Assembly: GCA_041164825.1 (NCBI GenBank) | Contig: JBEAOO010000249.1 | Location: 1-22,405 of the forward strand | Direction: 5' to 3' | DNA: 22,405 bases | From: JBEAOO01 sp041164825 | Lineage (GTDB): Bacteria; Pseudomonadota; Gammaproteobacteria; Burkholderiales; Burkholderiaceae_C | Part shown: positions 8,839-17,123 of the stretch, in pieces | Layout: each line of letters starts with the position of its first letter | How positions within the stretch are numbered: the first letter of the stretch is position 1 | The notes under the pieces: model-generated | What the model was told of the DNA's origin: nothing | Database searches by the model: none | Seen by the model: the letters and a program-made list of their open reading frames with translations, nothing else | Made by a program: the position numbers and the translations under genes

Positions 8839-9539
8839 GGGCCACCTTCCTCGGGAAAGGGCGTCGCGGTCTGCGTTGGCGCACTGGGCGGCGGGGTCAG
8901 GCGCTCTGCGCTGCGCAGCGCGCTGGCCAGGGCTTCATCGCTGACGAAGCTCATCACGGGCCTCAGCACGGCCAGGCCCATGTGCATGTCGCCCGCGTCG
9001 TGGCCCTCCACAAAATGCACCAGCCGGTGCTTGCGCAAGTCGCGCAGCAGGGCAGTGCGGTCGGTGTTCGAGTGGGGCAGCCGGTGGGACAGCAGGGACA
9101 CCACAGCCTGCGAGAGATCTTCCAAGCTGATGGCCAGGCGCTCGTCCACCAAGGGGCGGCGTCCGGTGAGGGCTTCGGTGTACAAAAAACGCAGCGCGAT
9201 CACCGCCGCCACGAAGTCGCGCGACAGCCTGGCGCGCAGTTTTTTGACGCCCTCCTCGTCGTCATCGGCGCCGCTCTCGCCGGGGGGGTACAGGCGCATC
9301 AGGCGCGCATCGGTGTCGTGGGCCAGCACAAACCCGATGCAGGCAAACCAGTCGCGCAGCACCTCTTCGCACTGGGTGGCATCGTCATACAGGGCGGCTT
9401 CGGGCCGCGAGTGATCGCGCCAGAGCACGCCGCTGGCGAGCAGCCGCCCCACCAATTCGGCGAAGCGCGCGGGCTTGATGTTTCCGGCACCTGCCGTGCT
9501 CAGGCCTTGTTCAACGAATTGCGCAATCGACTGCAGCAT
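8835..9539 (-). CDS. jetB: Wadjet subunit JetB (MukE/MksE-like, DUF4194)
   Basis: This 234-aa protein sits between the kleisin-like JetA and the SMC-like JetC, the place of the MukE/MksE-type winged-helix subunit. In Wadjet, JetB binds the JetA kleisin and DNA. The sequence shows an N-terminal helical segment (MLQSIAQFVEQGL), a segment EEVLRDWFACIGFVLAHD with the aromatic/hydrophobic pattern typical of DUF4194-type proteins, and a C-terminal winged-helix-like part around DLRKHRLVHFVEG. The tail is Pro/Thr-rich. The assignment rests on position as much as on sequence. It starts 18 bp after jetA and ends in an ATGA overlap with jetC. No strong ribosome binding site precedes it, so translation may depend on jetA. 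Confidence 0.85.
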   Translation of the reverse strand: MLQSIAQFVEQGLSTAGAGNIKPARFAELVGRLLASGVLWRDHSRPEAALYDDATQCEEVLRDWFACIGFVLAHDTDARLMRLYPPGESGADDDEEGVKKLRARLSRDFVAAVIALRFLYTEALTGRRPLVDERLAISLEDLSQAVVSLLSHRLPHSNTDRTALLRDLRKHRLVHFVEGHDAGDMHMGLAVLRPVMSFVSDEALASALRSAERLTPPPSAPTQTATPFPEEGGP

Positions 9540-9557
9540 GGTGGATGGATGTGTGGT

Positions 9558-11015
9558 TCAGCGTGGGGTGGTCTGCCCAGGCGGGGCATCCGGTGCGGGC
9601 TCGGCTTCGAGTTCGTAGTTGTCCGCTTGGAAGTAGGCGTTGCTCACTTGGTCGGGTGACTTGCGGGCGCGCACCCAGCGTCGGCCTTCGGTCGAACGTG
9701 CCGCGCCCACGGCGTGCAGCACCCGCACCGCGTCAGCCGCCGTGGCCACCGGCAGCGCGGCCAGTGTGGTGGGGCCGTGGACCAAATAGGGCAGCAGGCT
9801 TTGCAACACGTCTTGGTCGCTGAAGGCGAACGCTTCGGCTTCCGCGCGGCGCAGGGCTGCGTTCAAGCGGCTGTCGTCGTCCACCACCAGTGCGCCGGGT
9901 TCGCTGGCCTCGGCATCGCGGTCTCGCGCCGTCCATCGCAACAGGCCACCGGGCACGCGAACCTCGCTGGTCGCGAGTTGGTGGCACAGCAGATCCAGCA
10001 GGAGGTGGCGCTCGGCGTCCGGGCGATCCTTGAGCCAGGCCATGGTGCGGCCGAGCGGCGATTCGGCGCCGTAGTCCAAGGACAGGGCTTGGCGCAGCAG
10101 GCTGGTGAAGCGGCGCACGTAGTTGTTCATTTCGGAGCGCAGCATGGGCAGCTTCAGGCTGCAGGCGGCGTCCACCATGCTCTCAATGCGGTCGGTCAGC
10201 CACAGCAGGGGGCTGCGCCCTTGCGCCTCGCGTTCAAGCCACGGCGCGCGCTGCAGCAGGTGGGCATCGGCCTGCGCTCGCCCATCGTCGGCCAGTGCGC
10301 GCACCTCGTCGAGCGTCTCCACGATGTGTCCACGGTGGCGCTCGGCGGAATCGGCCACCAAGCGCACGGCGTACTCGCGTGCAAAGCGCTTTTCAATGAA
10401 CTCATTGAACTCGCTCCAGGCCACTTTCTGGGCCAACGCTTCGCGTGTGAGGCTTTGAATCAGCTGACGAAAATACTCGATGTCGTCTTGCAGGTCTTGC
10501 ACCACGCGGCTGGCAAATTCGTGCGCGTCGAGCAGTTCATCGGCATCGCGGGTGGCCAAAAAAGCGGCCAAGGCTTTGCGCGCCGAGCGCATGTTGCGTT
10601 GGCGAGTTTTGGCGCGTGAATCGTCGAGGTTGGCAAAGGTTTCGCCAAACGCCTTGCCCGCGCGGCTGAGCTTGAGCGTGGGCTGGAGGTCGATCGGGTC
10701 TCGGTAGTCTTCCAGCCAGCCGTGCTCTTTGAGCTTGCGCAGCAACTCACTGGCTTGGCTGCGCTCCGCCTCTGCGGGCACGGTCTGAGCGCCTGCAAAG
10801 GCCTGCTCCCGCAAGGCGGGATCGGCCAGCGCACGCATGATCACCGCCAGCACGATCTCGCGCGTCAACGCCTCGGCGTAGTCGGCATTGGCCCCGTGTA
10901 CCCGCTCGTGGAGCTGTCGCAACACGGTCGCGCAGAGCTCCCGGTTGTCATGTGTGAGCGGGCGAAAGAAGTGATCGCGAGGCGGGACGAAAAATGGCAT
11001 GGTCGGTGGGCGCAT
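9558..11015 (-). CDS. jetA: Wadjet kleisin-like subunit JetA (MukF/MksF-like)
   Basis: JetA is the kleisin that bridges the heads of the JetC dimer. The 485-aa protein begins with a segment (HFFRPLTHDNREL) that I associate from memory with the JetA family of type II Wadjet systems rather than the DUF3375 form of type I; this subtype call is inference. The N-terminal part should form winged helices, and the middle (about 150-300) is helical with many charged residues, as expected for a kleisin. The C-terminus is acidic and Pro-rich. The ATG at 11015 is taken as the start; ATG at 11000 is an alternative. Neither has a clear ribosome binding site. It lies 85 bp downstream of yicC on the same strand, so it may be read from the yicC promoter. 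Confidence 0.85.
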   Translation of the reverse strand: MRPPTMPFFVPPRDHFFRPLTHDNRELCATVLRQLHERVHGANADYAEALTREIVLAVIMRALADPALREQAFAGAQTVPAEAERSQASELLRKLKEHGWLEDYRDPIDLQPTLKLSRAGKAFGETFANLDDSRAKTRQRNMRSARKALAAFLATRDADELLDAHEFASRVVQDLQDDIEYFRQLIQSLTREALAQKVAWSEFNEFIEKRFAREYAVRLVADSAERHRGHIVETLDEVRALADDGRAQADAHLLQRAPWLEREAQGRSPLLWLTDRIESMVDAACSLKLPMLRSEMNNYVRRFTSLLRQALSLDYGAESPLGRTMAWLKDRPDAERHLLLDLLCHQLATSEVRVPGGLLRWTARDRDAEASEPGALVVDDDSRLNAALRRAEAEAFAFSDQDVLQSLLPYLVHGPTTLAALPVATAADAVRVLHAVGAARSTEGRRWVRARKSPDQVSNAYFQADNYELEAEPAPDAPPGQTTPR

Positions 11016-11100
11016 TCAGGGTGGTGTACCCGCCATGGGCAGCAGGTGGCCGCTTGAGCGGCACCCGGCACCGCCCCCCAGGCCACCGCGCGGGCCGTCC

Positions 11101-12045
11101 TCACTCCAGGTTCTGAACCTGCTCGCGCAGCTGCTCGATCAGCACCTTCATCTCGACCGACACATTGGTGAGCTCCAGCGAAGCGGCCTTGGAGGCCAGG
11201 GTGTTGGCCTCGCGCAGCAGCTCCTGGATCAAGAAGTCCAGGCGCTTGCCCACCTCGCCACCCTTTTTCAGCAGGCGGGCGATCTCGTCCAGGTGGGCGC
11301 GCAGGCGGGCCAATTCTTCGGCCACGTCGATGCGGATGGCAAAGGCTGCCGCCTCGTTGATGGCACGCTCTTGCAGCGCTTCACGCGGCGCGCTTTGGCT
11401 GGCGTTGCTGGCGTCGAGGGCTTCTTGCCAGCGCTCCAAAAAGCGCTGCTGCTGTTTGGCCACCACCAGCGGCACCAGCGGCTCGGCGCGGTCGGCCAGC
11501 GCGCGCAGGCCCACCACACGCTCCATCAAGATGCTCACCAAACGGGCGCCTTCACGCTCGCGCGATTCGAGCAAACCGGCGATGGCCTCGCGGCAGGCTT
11601 GCAGCACCACCTCGTCGAGGCGCTCGGTGGCGGTGCCGCTTTTGCACCAGTGCATCACCTCGTTGACGGTCAGGCTCTGGGCCTTGGGCAGCCAGCCTTG
11701 CACGGTTGATTCGAGCCGCGTCAGGCGCATCAGCTGCTCGGGCTGCGGTTGCGGCCAGGTGCTGTCGGATTCTGTTTTGCTGGCCAGGCGCAGCTCAATC
11801 TTGCCGCGGCGCAGGGCAGTCACCAGCAGGTCGCGCATGGCGGGCTCGATCGAGCGCAGCTCGTCGGGCATGCGGAAGGCGAGGTCGAGAAAACGGCTGT
11901 TGACCGAGCGCAACTCCACCGTCACGGTGGTGCTGGCAGCGCTGGCGCTGCGGGGTGCGGGAGTGTCACCGCTGGGGGCGGTTTCAGAGGGGTTTCCGGT
12001 GCCGGCGCTGGCGCTGGCATAACCGGTCATGCTGTAGACTGACAT
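11101..12045 (-). CDS. yicC: YicC family endoribonuclease
   Basis: YicC proteins are ring-forming RNases; E. coli YicC has been linked to small RNA turnover. The start is set at ATG 12045 because the protein then begins MSVYSMTGYAS, the conserved YicC N-terminus, giving 314 aa. An earlier in-frame ATG at 12111 would overlap the divergent kinase gene and is not credible. Conserved blocks include ELRSVNSRFLDLAFRMP, the helical REREGARL region and the C-terminal FLIQELLREANTLASK block. An insertion of about 25 residues, rich in Ala, Ser, Pro and Thr, lies right after the N-terminal strand, making the protein longer than the roughly 290 residues usual for the family. yicC is normally followed by gmk; here jetA follows. 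Confidence 0.93.
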   Translation of the reverse strand: MSVYSMTGYASASAGTGNPSETAPSGDTPAPRSASAASTTVTVELRSVNSRFLDLAFRMPDELRSIEPAMRDLLVTALRRGKIELRLASKTESDSTWPQPQPEQLMRLTRLESTVQGWLPKAQSLTVNEVMHWCKSGTATERLDEVVLQACREAIAGLLESREREGARLVSILMERVVGLRALADRAEPLVPLVVAKQQQRFLERWQEALDASNASQSAPREALQERAINEAAAFAIRIDVAEELARLRAHLDEIARLLKKGGEVGKRLDFLIQELLREANTLASKAASLELTNVSVEMKVLIEQLREQVQNLE

Positions 12046-12073
12046 TGTATTTATCGCATCGCAAAATCTGATT

Positions 12074-13042
12074 ATGTCAAAGCCCAAACCCTCACCCTTG
12101 CCAGCGGGCACGGTGGTGGGCGGCTACCAGGTTGTCAAGAAGCTGGCGGCAGGTGGTTTTGGCGTGGTTTACCTCGCCGAAGACAGCGACCGCCACCTGG
12201 TGGCCGTCAAAGAATACCTGCCTTCGTCGCTGGCCGAGCGCTCGCCCGGCGAGCTGACCCCGCGTGTCAAACCCGAGAAGCAGCCGCTCTACCGTTTGGG
12301 CCTCAAGAGCTTCTTCGAAGAAGGCCGCTCGCTCGCCCAGATCAGCCACCCGAGTGTGGTGAGCGTGCTGAATTTCTTCCGCGAAAACGAAACCGTTTAC
12401 ATGGTGATGAACTACTTGCAAGGTGATACCTTGCAGGATTTCATCGTCACCGCGCGCGATTTGAAGCGCGACAAGGTGTTCCGCGAGTCCACCATCCGCA
12501 GCCTGTTTGACGAGATTCTGCGCGGCCTGCGCATCGTCCACCAGTACAAGATGTTGCACCTGGACATCAAGCCCGCCAACATCTTCATCACCAACGACAA
12601 CAAGGCGGTGATGCTCGACTTCGGCGCCGCGCGCGAGGTGCTGAGCAAAGAAGGCAACTTCATCCGCCCGATGTACACGCCGGGTTTTGCCGCCCCCGAG
12701 ATGTACCGCCGCGACGGCACGCTCGGGCCCTGGACCGACATCTACGCCATCGGCGCCTGCATCTACGCCTGCATGCAGGGCTACCCGCCCAACGACGCAC
12801 CCCAGCGCATCGAGAAAGACCGGCTCTCGCTGAGCCTGTCGCGGCTGCGCAATGTCTACTCCGACAACCTCATCGAGGTGACGGAGTGGTGCATGTCGCT
12901 CGACCCGCTGAGCCGCCCGCAAAGCGTGTTTGCGCTGCAAAAAGAACTGGCCCGTGAAACCGAGCGCCGCTACACCAAGCTCAGCTTCGGTGAGCGGCTG
13001 AAGCTGCAACTCGAAAACCTGGCCGCTGGCGCCAAACCCTGA
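12074..13042 (+). CDS. Hanks-type serine/threonine protein kinase
   Basis: This 322-aa soluble kinase phosphorylates Ser/Thr on unknown targets. Visible motifs: glycine loop AAGGFGVVY (25-33), VAVK with Lys46, the catalytic loop HLDIKPAN (162-169, Asp164), DFG (182-184) and an APE-type motif (207-209). The residue before the catalytic Asp is Leu rather than Arg, so it is a non-RD kinase and may not need activation-loop phosphorylation. There is no transmembrane segment and no extracellular sensor domain, so the signal is probably intracellular. The start is 28 bp from the divergent yicC start, so the two promoters must overlap each other or the opposite gene. No clear ribosome binding site is seen. 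The PP2C gene follows after 2 bp, giving a kinase/phosphatase pair. Confidence 0.95.
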   Translation: MSKPKPSPLPAGTVVGGYQVVKKLAAGGFGVVYLAEDSDRHLVAVKEYLPSSLAERSPGELTPRVKPEKQPLYRLGLKSFFEEGRSLAQISHPSVVSVLNFFRENETVYMVMNYLQGDTLQDFIVTARDLKRDKVFRESTIRSLFDEILRGLRIVHQYKMLHLDIKPANIFITNDNKAVMLDFGAAREVLSKEGNFIRPMYTPGFAAPEMYRRDGTLGPWTDIYAIGACIYACMQGYPPNDAPQRIEKDRLSLSLSRLRNVYSDNLIEVTEWCMSLDPLSRPQSVFALQKELARETERRYTKLSFGERLKLQLENLAAGAKP

Positions 13043-13044
13043 GC

Positions 13045-13947
13045 ATGCGCTTCAACGTCTACCAAGTCAGCCGCAAGGGCGGCCGCGAAAAAAACGAAGA
13101 CCGCCTGGGCTACTGCTTCACGCGCGACGCCGGCCTGTTTGCGCTGGCCGACGGCATGGGCGGCCACCCCGAGGGCGAAGTGGCCTCGCAGCTCGCGCTG
13201 CAAACCATGGCCTCGCGCTTCCAGGCCCAGGCCAAAACGCAAATTGCCGACCCGCTGCGTTTTTTGCACGAGTCCATCATTGCCGGCCACCACCAGTTGT
13301 TGCGTTACGCCACCCAGCGCGCCATGAGCGACACGCCGCGCACCACCGCCGTGGCCTGCGTGCTGCAGGGCCGCTCTGCCTACTGGGCGCATTGCGGTGA
13401 TTCGCGGCTTTACCTGGTGCGCGGCGACAAGCTGATTGCCCGCACGCGTGATCACTCCTACGCCGAGCTGCAAGAGAGCATGAGCCATGTGGGCCCGGCC
13501 AACGAGCGCTACAACCGCAACGTGCTGTTCACCTGCTTGGGCAGCCCGGGCAAGCCGGTGATCGACACCCACGGGCCCATCACGCTGCTCTCGGGCGACC
13601 GCATCTTGCTCTGCTCCGACGGCCTGTGGGGCACGGTGGACGATGACGTGATCACCGAACAACTCTCGCGCCGCGACATCTCGGACGCCGTGCCCGAGCT
13701 GGTGGAGCTGGCGCTGCGCAACGGCGGCCCGCGCTGCGACAACGTCTCGGTGCTGGCGCTGGAGTGGGAGGCCGCTGAAGACGGCCAGTCCACGCTCGAC
13801 CTCGCCGAAGACTCGTTCACCTCCACCATTCAAGGTGTGGTCGAGGGCGACATGGGTGCCGATGAGCTGGACGACGCCGAGATCGAGCGCTCGATCCGCG
13901 AGATCAACGAAGCGATCAAGCGCTCGGCGCAGCATCGCAAAAGCTGA
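13045..13947 (+). CDS. PP2C-type serine/threonine protein phosphatase
   Basis: This is a metal-dependent phosphatase of the PP2C/PPM family (300 aa), expected to oppose the upstream kinase. Metal-binding motifs are all present: NEDR (17-20), DGMGGH (36-41), GDSR (118-121), SDGLW (191-195) and CDNVSV (231-236). The catalytic domain fills the first 245 or so residues. An acidic tail (about 245-290, many Asp and Glu) follows, which is not part of the standard fold and may bind partners. It starts 2 bp after the kinase stop without its own ribosome binding site, so translation is probably coupled. An 84-bp gap with a hairpin separates it from rph. Confidence 0.95.
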   Translation: MRFNVYQVSRKGGREKNEDRLGYCFTRDAGLFALADGMGGHPEGEVASQLALQTMASRFQAQAKTQIADPLRFLHESIIAGHHQLLRYATQRAMSDTPRTTAVACVLQGRSAYWAHCGDSRLYLVRGDKLIARTRDHSYAELQESMSHVGPANERYNRNVLFTCLGSPGKPVIDTHGPITLLSGDRILLCSDGLWGTVDDDVITEQLSRRDISDAVPELVELALRNGGPRCDNVSVLALEWEAAEDGQSTLDLAEDSFTSTIQGVVEGDMGADELDDAEIERSIREINEAIKRSAQHRKS

Positions 13948-13968
13948 GCCCGACACCCTGCTGGATGC

Positions 13969-14001
13969 GCCCGGGCTCTGCCCCCGGGCCCACCGATTTT
14001 T
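13969..14001 (+). terminator. Hairpin plus T run between phosphatase gene and rph
   Basis: A 7-bp stem (13969-13975 with 13983-13989) is followed, after six bases, by a run of T at 13996-14001. The gap between stem and T run weakens it as a terminator. It could attenuate readthrough from the kinase/phosphatase pair into rph. Confidence 0.35.
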
Positions 14002-14031
14002 CCTTTCCCCGACCTTCTGAAGGAGCCCTCC

Positions 14032-14757
<726 letters not shown>

Positions 14758-14761
14758 CGCC

Positions 14762-15388
14762 ATGAGCTCGCCGTCGTCCATGCGCCTGGTGCTGGCATCC
14801 AACAACGCCAAAAAACTGGCCGAACTGCAGGCCCTGTTTGCGCCGCTGCCGCTCACGCTGGTGACGCAAGGCTCGCTCGGCATCTCAGAAGCCGAGGAGC
14901 CGCACCACACGTTTGTGGAAAACGCGCTCGCCAAGGCGCGCCACGCCGCGCAGCATGCGCAAGGCCCCGCCATGGCCGACGACTCCGGCCTGGCGGTGGA
15001 TGCGCTGGGCGGCGCGCCCGGTGTGCTCTCGGCGCGCTATGCCACCCTGTTCGGCCAGCCCAAAAGCGATGCACACAACAACCGCGTGCTGCTCGACAAG
15101 CTGGACCACACCGAACAACGCCAAGGCCGCTTCGTGTGCGCGCTGGTGGCCGTGCGCAGTGCCGACGACCCGGAGCCGCTGATCGCCATGGGCCGCTGGA
15201 ACGGCGAGATCCTGCGCGCGCCGCGTGGTGAGGCCGGCTTTGGTTACGACCCGCTGATGTTCATCCCGGCGCTCGGCTGCAGCGTGGCCGAACTCAGCGC
15301 CGCGCAAAAGAACCAGCTCAGCCATCGCGCGCTGGCCTCGGTGCAGCTGTTGGCACAGATGCGCGATGTGTGGCGCTTGGGCGCATGA
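14762..15388 (+). CDS. rdgB: XTP/dITP diphosphatase (non-canonical purine NTP pyrophosphatase)
   Basis: RdgB hydrolyses dITP, XTP and related deaminated purine nucleotides to monophosphates, keeping them out of DNA and RNA. The 208-aa protein has the ASNNAKKL nucleotide-binding motif (12-19), TFVENAL (50-56), the catalytic ADDSGL block (72-77), GFGYDPL and the late SHRA motif. The start is ATG 14762, 4 bp after the rph stop; ATG 14780, which gives MRLVLASNN, is a possible alternative closer to the usual N-terminus. Longer upstream readings run inside rph and are rejected. The stop codon overlaps the hemW start (ATGA). Confidence 0.96.
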   Translation: MSSPSSMRLVLASNNAKKLAELQALFAPLPLTLVTQGSLGISEAEEPHHTFVENALAKARHAAQHAQGPAMADDSGLAVDALGGAPGVLSARYATLFGQPKSDAHNNRVLLDKLDHTEQRQGRFVCALVAVRSADDPEPLIAMGRWNGEILRAPRGEAGFGYDPLMFIPALGCSVAELSAAQKNQLSHRALASVQLLAQMRDVWRLGA

Positions 15389-16719
15389 GCATTCCGCTGC
15401 ACCCGGTGAATGAGGAGGCCGCCGCGCCCGAGATGAGCGTGGCCGAGCGCCTGCAGCAGTGCATGCGCCGGGGCACGCTGAACCTGAGCGCGTTGCCGCC
15501 GCTGGCGCTTTACGTGCACCTGCCCTGGTGCCTGAAGAAGTGCCCTTACTGCGACTTCAACTCCCATGAGTGGTTGACCCCCGGGACGCCTGCGGCGACG
15601 CCCCCCCAAGGCGGGGTGTCCGGCTCGGGGCGGCCCGGCGCCGGACGCCGCGCGCGTTTTGGCGACAGCGGCGACCTGCCCGAGCAGCGCTACATCGACG
15701 CGCTGTGCGCCGACCTCGAAGCCTCGCTGCCCTTCATCTGGGGTCGGCGCGTGCACAGCGTGTTCATTGGTGGCGGCACGCCCAGCTTGTTCTCGCCCGA
15801 GGCCATTGAGCGCCTGATTGGTGACCTGCGCGCCCGCTTGCCGCTGGAGGCGGGTTGCGAGATCACGATGGAGGCCAACCCTGGCACCTTCGAGCGCGAC
15901 CGCTTTCGCGCCTTTGCCAGCGCTGGGGTCACGCGCTTGTCGATTGGCGTGCAAAGCTTCAACGATCGCCACCTGCAGGCCATTGGCCGCGTGCACAACG
16001 CCGAGCAGGCGCGCGCCGCGGTGGAAGAAGCCGCGCGCTCGTTTGCCACCTTCAACATCGATTTGATGTACGCCTTGCCGGGGCAGACTCTTGACCAGTT
16101 GGGGGCTGATCTCGACACCGCATTGGGCTTCAACCCGCCGCACCTGTCGATCTACCACCTGACGATGGAGCCCAACACCTACTTCGCCAAGCACCCGCCA
16201 GCCGCCTTGCCCGACGACGACAGCGCCAGCGACATGCTGGACCTGATCACCGCGCGCACCGGGGCCGTGGGCTTGAAGCGCTACGAGGTGTCGGCTTTTG
16301 CGCGCGACGGCCACCGCTGCACGCACAACCTCAATTACTGGCAGTTTGGCGATTACCTGGGCATTGGTGCGGGTGCGCACGGCAAGCTGAGTTTTCCGCA
16401 CCGCATCACGCGCCAAGTGCGCTTTCGCGACCCGCAGCGCTACATGGACCAGGCTTTGGCCGGCCAGGCCGTGGCGCAGCACGAAGAGGTCAGCCGCCAG
16501 GCCTTGCCGTTTGAGTTCATGCTCAATGCGCTGCGCCTGCGCGAGGGTTTTGCGCTGTCGCTGTTCGCCGAGCGCACGGGCATGCTGCCGCACCGCTTGA
16601 ACGCGGCCATCGACCGCGGTGTGCAGCAAGGGCTGCTGGCGCGCGAGGGCGAGTCGCTGGTGCCCACCGAGCGGGGTTTTGACTTCCTGAGCAATCTGCA
16701 GGAACTCTTTTTGGAGTAG
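15385..16719 (+). CDS. hemW: HemW-type radical SAM haem chaperone
   Basis: HemW is a radical SAM protein related to coproporphyrinogen oxidase HemN but acting as a haem-trafficking chaperone. The cluster-binding motif is C49-x3-C53-x2-C56 followed by DF, and IGGGTPS and the SIGVQSFND block follow as in the family; a C-terminal winged-helix-like domain is present. The HemN-specific enzyme cysteine context is not seen, supporting HemW. At 444 aa it is longer than the usual 380-410 because of an N-terminal extension of about 40 residues and an insertion of about 28 residues (about 65-92) right after the cluster loop. The insertion is encoded by GC-rich palindromic DNA. The start is the ATG overlapping the rdgB stop. 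Confidence 0.94.
   Translation: MSIPLHPVNEEAAAPEMSVAERLQQCMRRGTLNLSALPPLALYVHLPWCLKKCPYCDFNSHEWLTPGTPAATPPQGGVSGSGRPGAGRRARFGDSGDLPEQRYIDALCADLEASLPFIWGRRVHSVFIGGGTPSLFSPEAIERLIGDLRARLPLEAGCEITMEANPGTFERDRFRAFASAGVTRLSIGVQSFNDRHLQAIGRVHNAEQARAAVEEAARSFATFNIDLMYALPGQTLDQLGADLDTALGFNPPHLSIYHLTMEPNTYFAKHPPAALPDDDSASDMLDLITARTGAVGLKRYEVSAFARDGHRCTHNLNYWQFGDYLGIGAGAHGKLSFPHRITRQVRFRDPQRYMDQALAGQAVAQHEEVSRQALPFEFMLNALRLREGFALSLFAERTGMLPHRLNAAIDRGVQQGLLAREGESLVPTERGFDFLSNLQELFLE
15577..15660 (+). repeat. In-frame GC-rich palindromic insertion within hemW
   Basis: About 84 bp, a multiple of three, encode a Pro/Gly/Ala/Arg-rich stretch that has no counterpart in usual HemW proteins, between CDFNSHEW and the DLPEQRYIDAL block. 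It contains a perfect 7-bp inverted repeat (15618-15624 with 15640-15646) and a second C-rich/G-rich pair near 15601-15616. It looks like a small repeat that entered the gene without breaking the frame. The ends are approximate. Confidence 0.6.
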
Positions 16720-16767
16720 CTGGAACGGGAGTGCAGTTCCTTGGCGACTGGTCGCTCAAAGGCACCT

Positions 16768-17047
16768 CCCGGTTCGAGGATCGGCGCGAGGGCGGCGATG
16801 GGCCGTGCCGATGTGCTCCGTGTCCCCCGGAGCCGCTGCGCGGCCCCTCCTTACCTCCGCACATCGGCCCGGCCCATCACCGCCCCTGCACACACTGCGG
16901 CATGCATCGACGTGGCATGCCACCACCGGTTCGGGGGAGCGCTGTGCCGCATTCGCTTTGCGCAGGTAGAGGAGGAGGGCCCGCGTAGCGGGTCCGGGGG
17001 ACACGGAGCAAAGCGAATGCGGCACGGCGCTCCGAGCACCTGCCTCG
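16768..17047 (-). repeat. Composite two-hairpin palindromic repeat, copy 2
   Basis: This is the better preserved copy, inverted relative to the one at 21-304, and fills most of the 404-bp gap between convergent hemW and cheB. Hairpin B has 26-nt arms at 16790-16815 and 16860-16885 (two mismatches). Hairpin A has 25-nt arms at 16936-16960 and 17009-17033 (one mismatch). The loops of the two hairpins (16816-16859 and 16961-17008) are the same sequence in opposite orientation, while the arms are unrelated. The apical stem is CCCGC/GCGGG in A but GCCGC/GCGGC in B, a compensated change. The rest of the gap (16720-16767 and 17048-17123) shows nothing I can name. Confidence 0.85.
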
Positions 17048-17123
17048 GAATGAGGTTCGCCCCGGGCCAACAACCAACCCCTGCGGTCTGCTGAAGTTGG
17101 GTAACTTCGACCGCGAAGGCCGA

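Noticed and set aside
11016..11100. GC-rich yicC-jetA gap as a relative of the hemW insertion or an insertion scar
   Set aside because: Only short C-rich strings are shared and no direct repeat with the jetD-gmk gap (3729-3890) is visible; an imperfect hairpin is present but has no T run.
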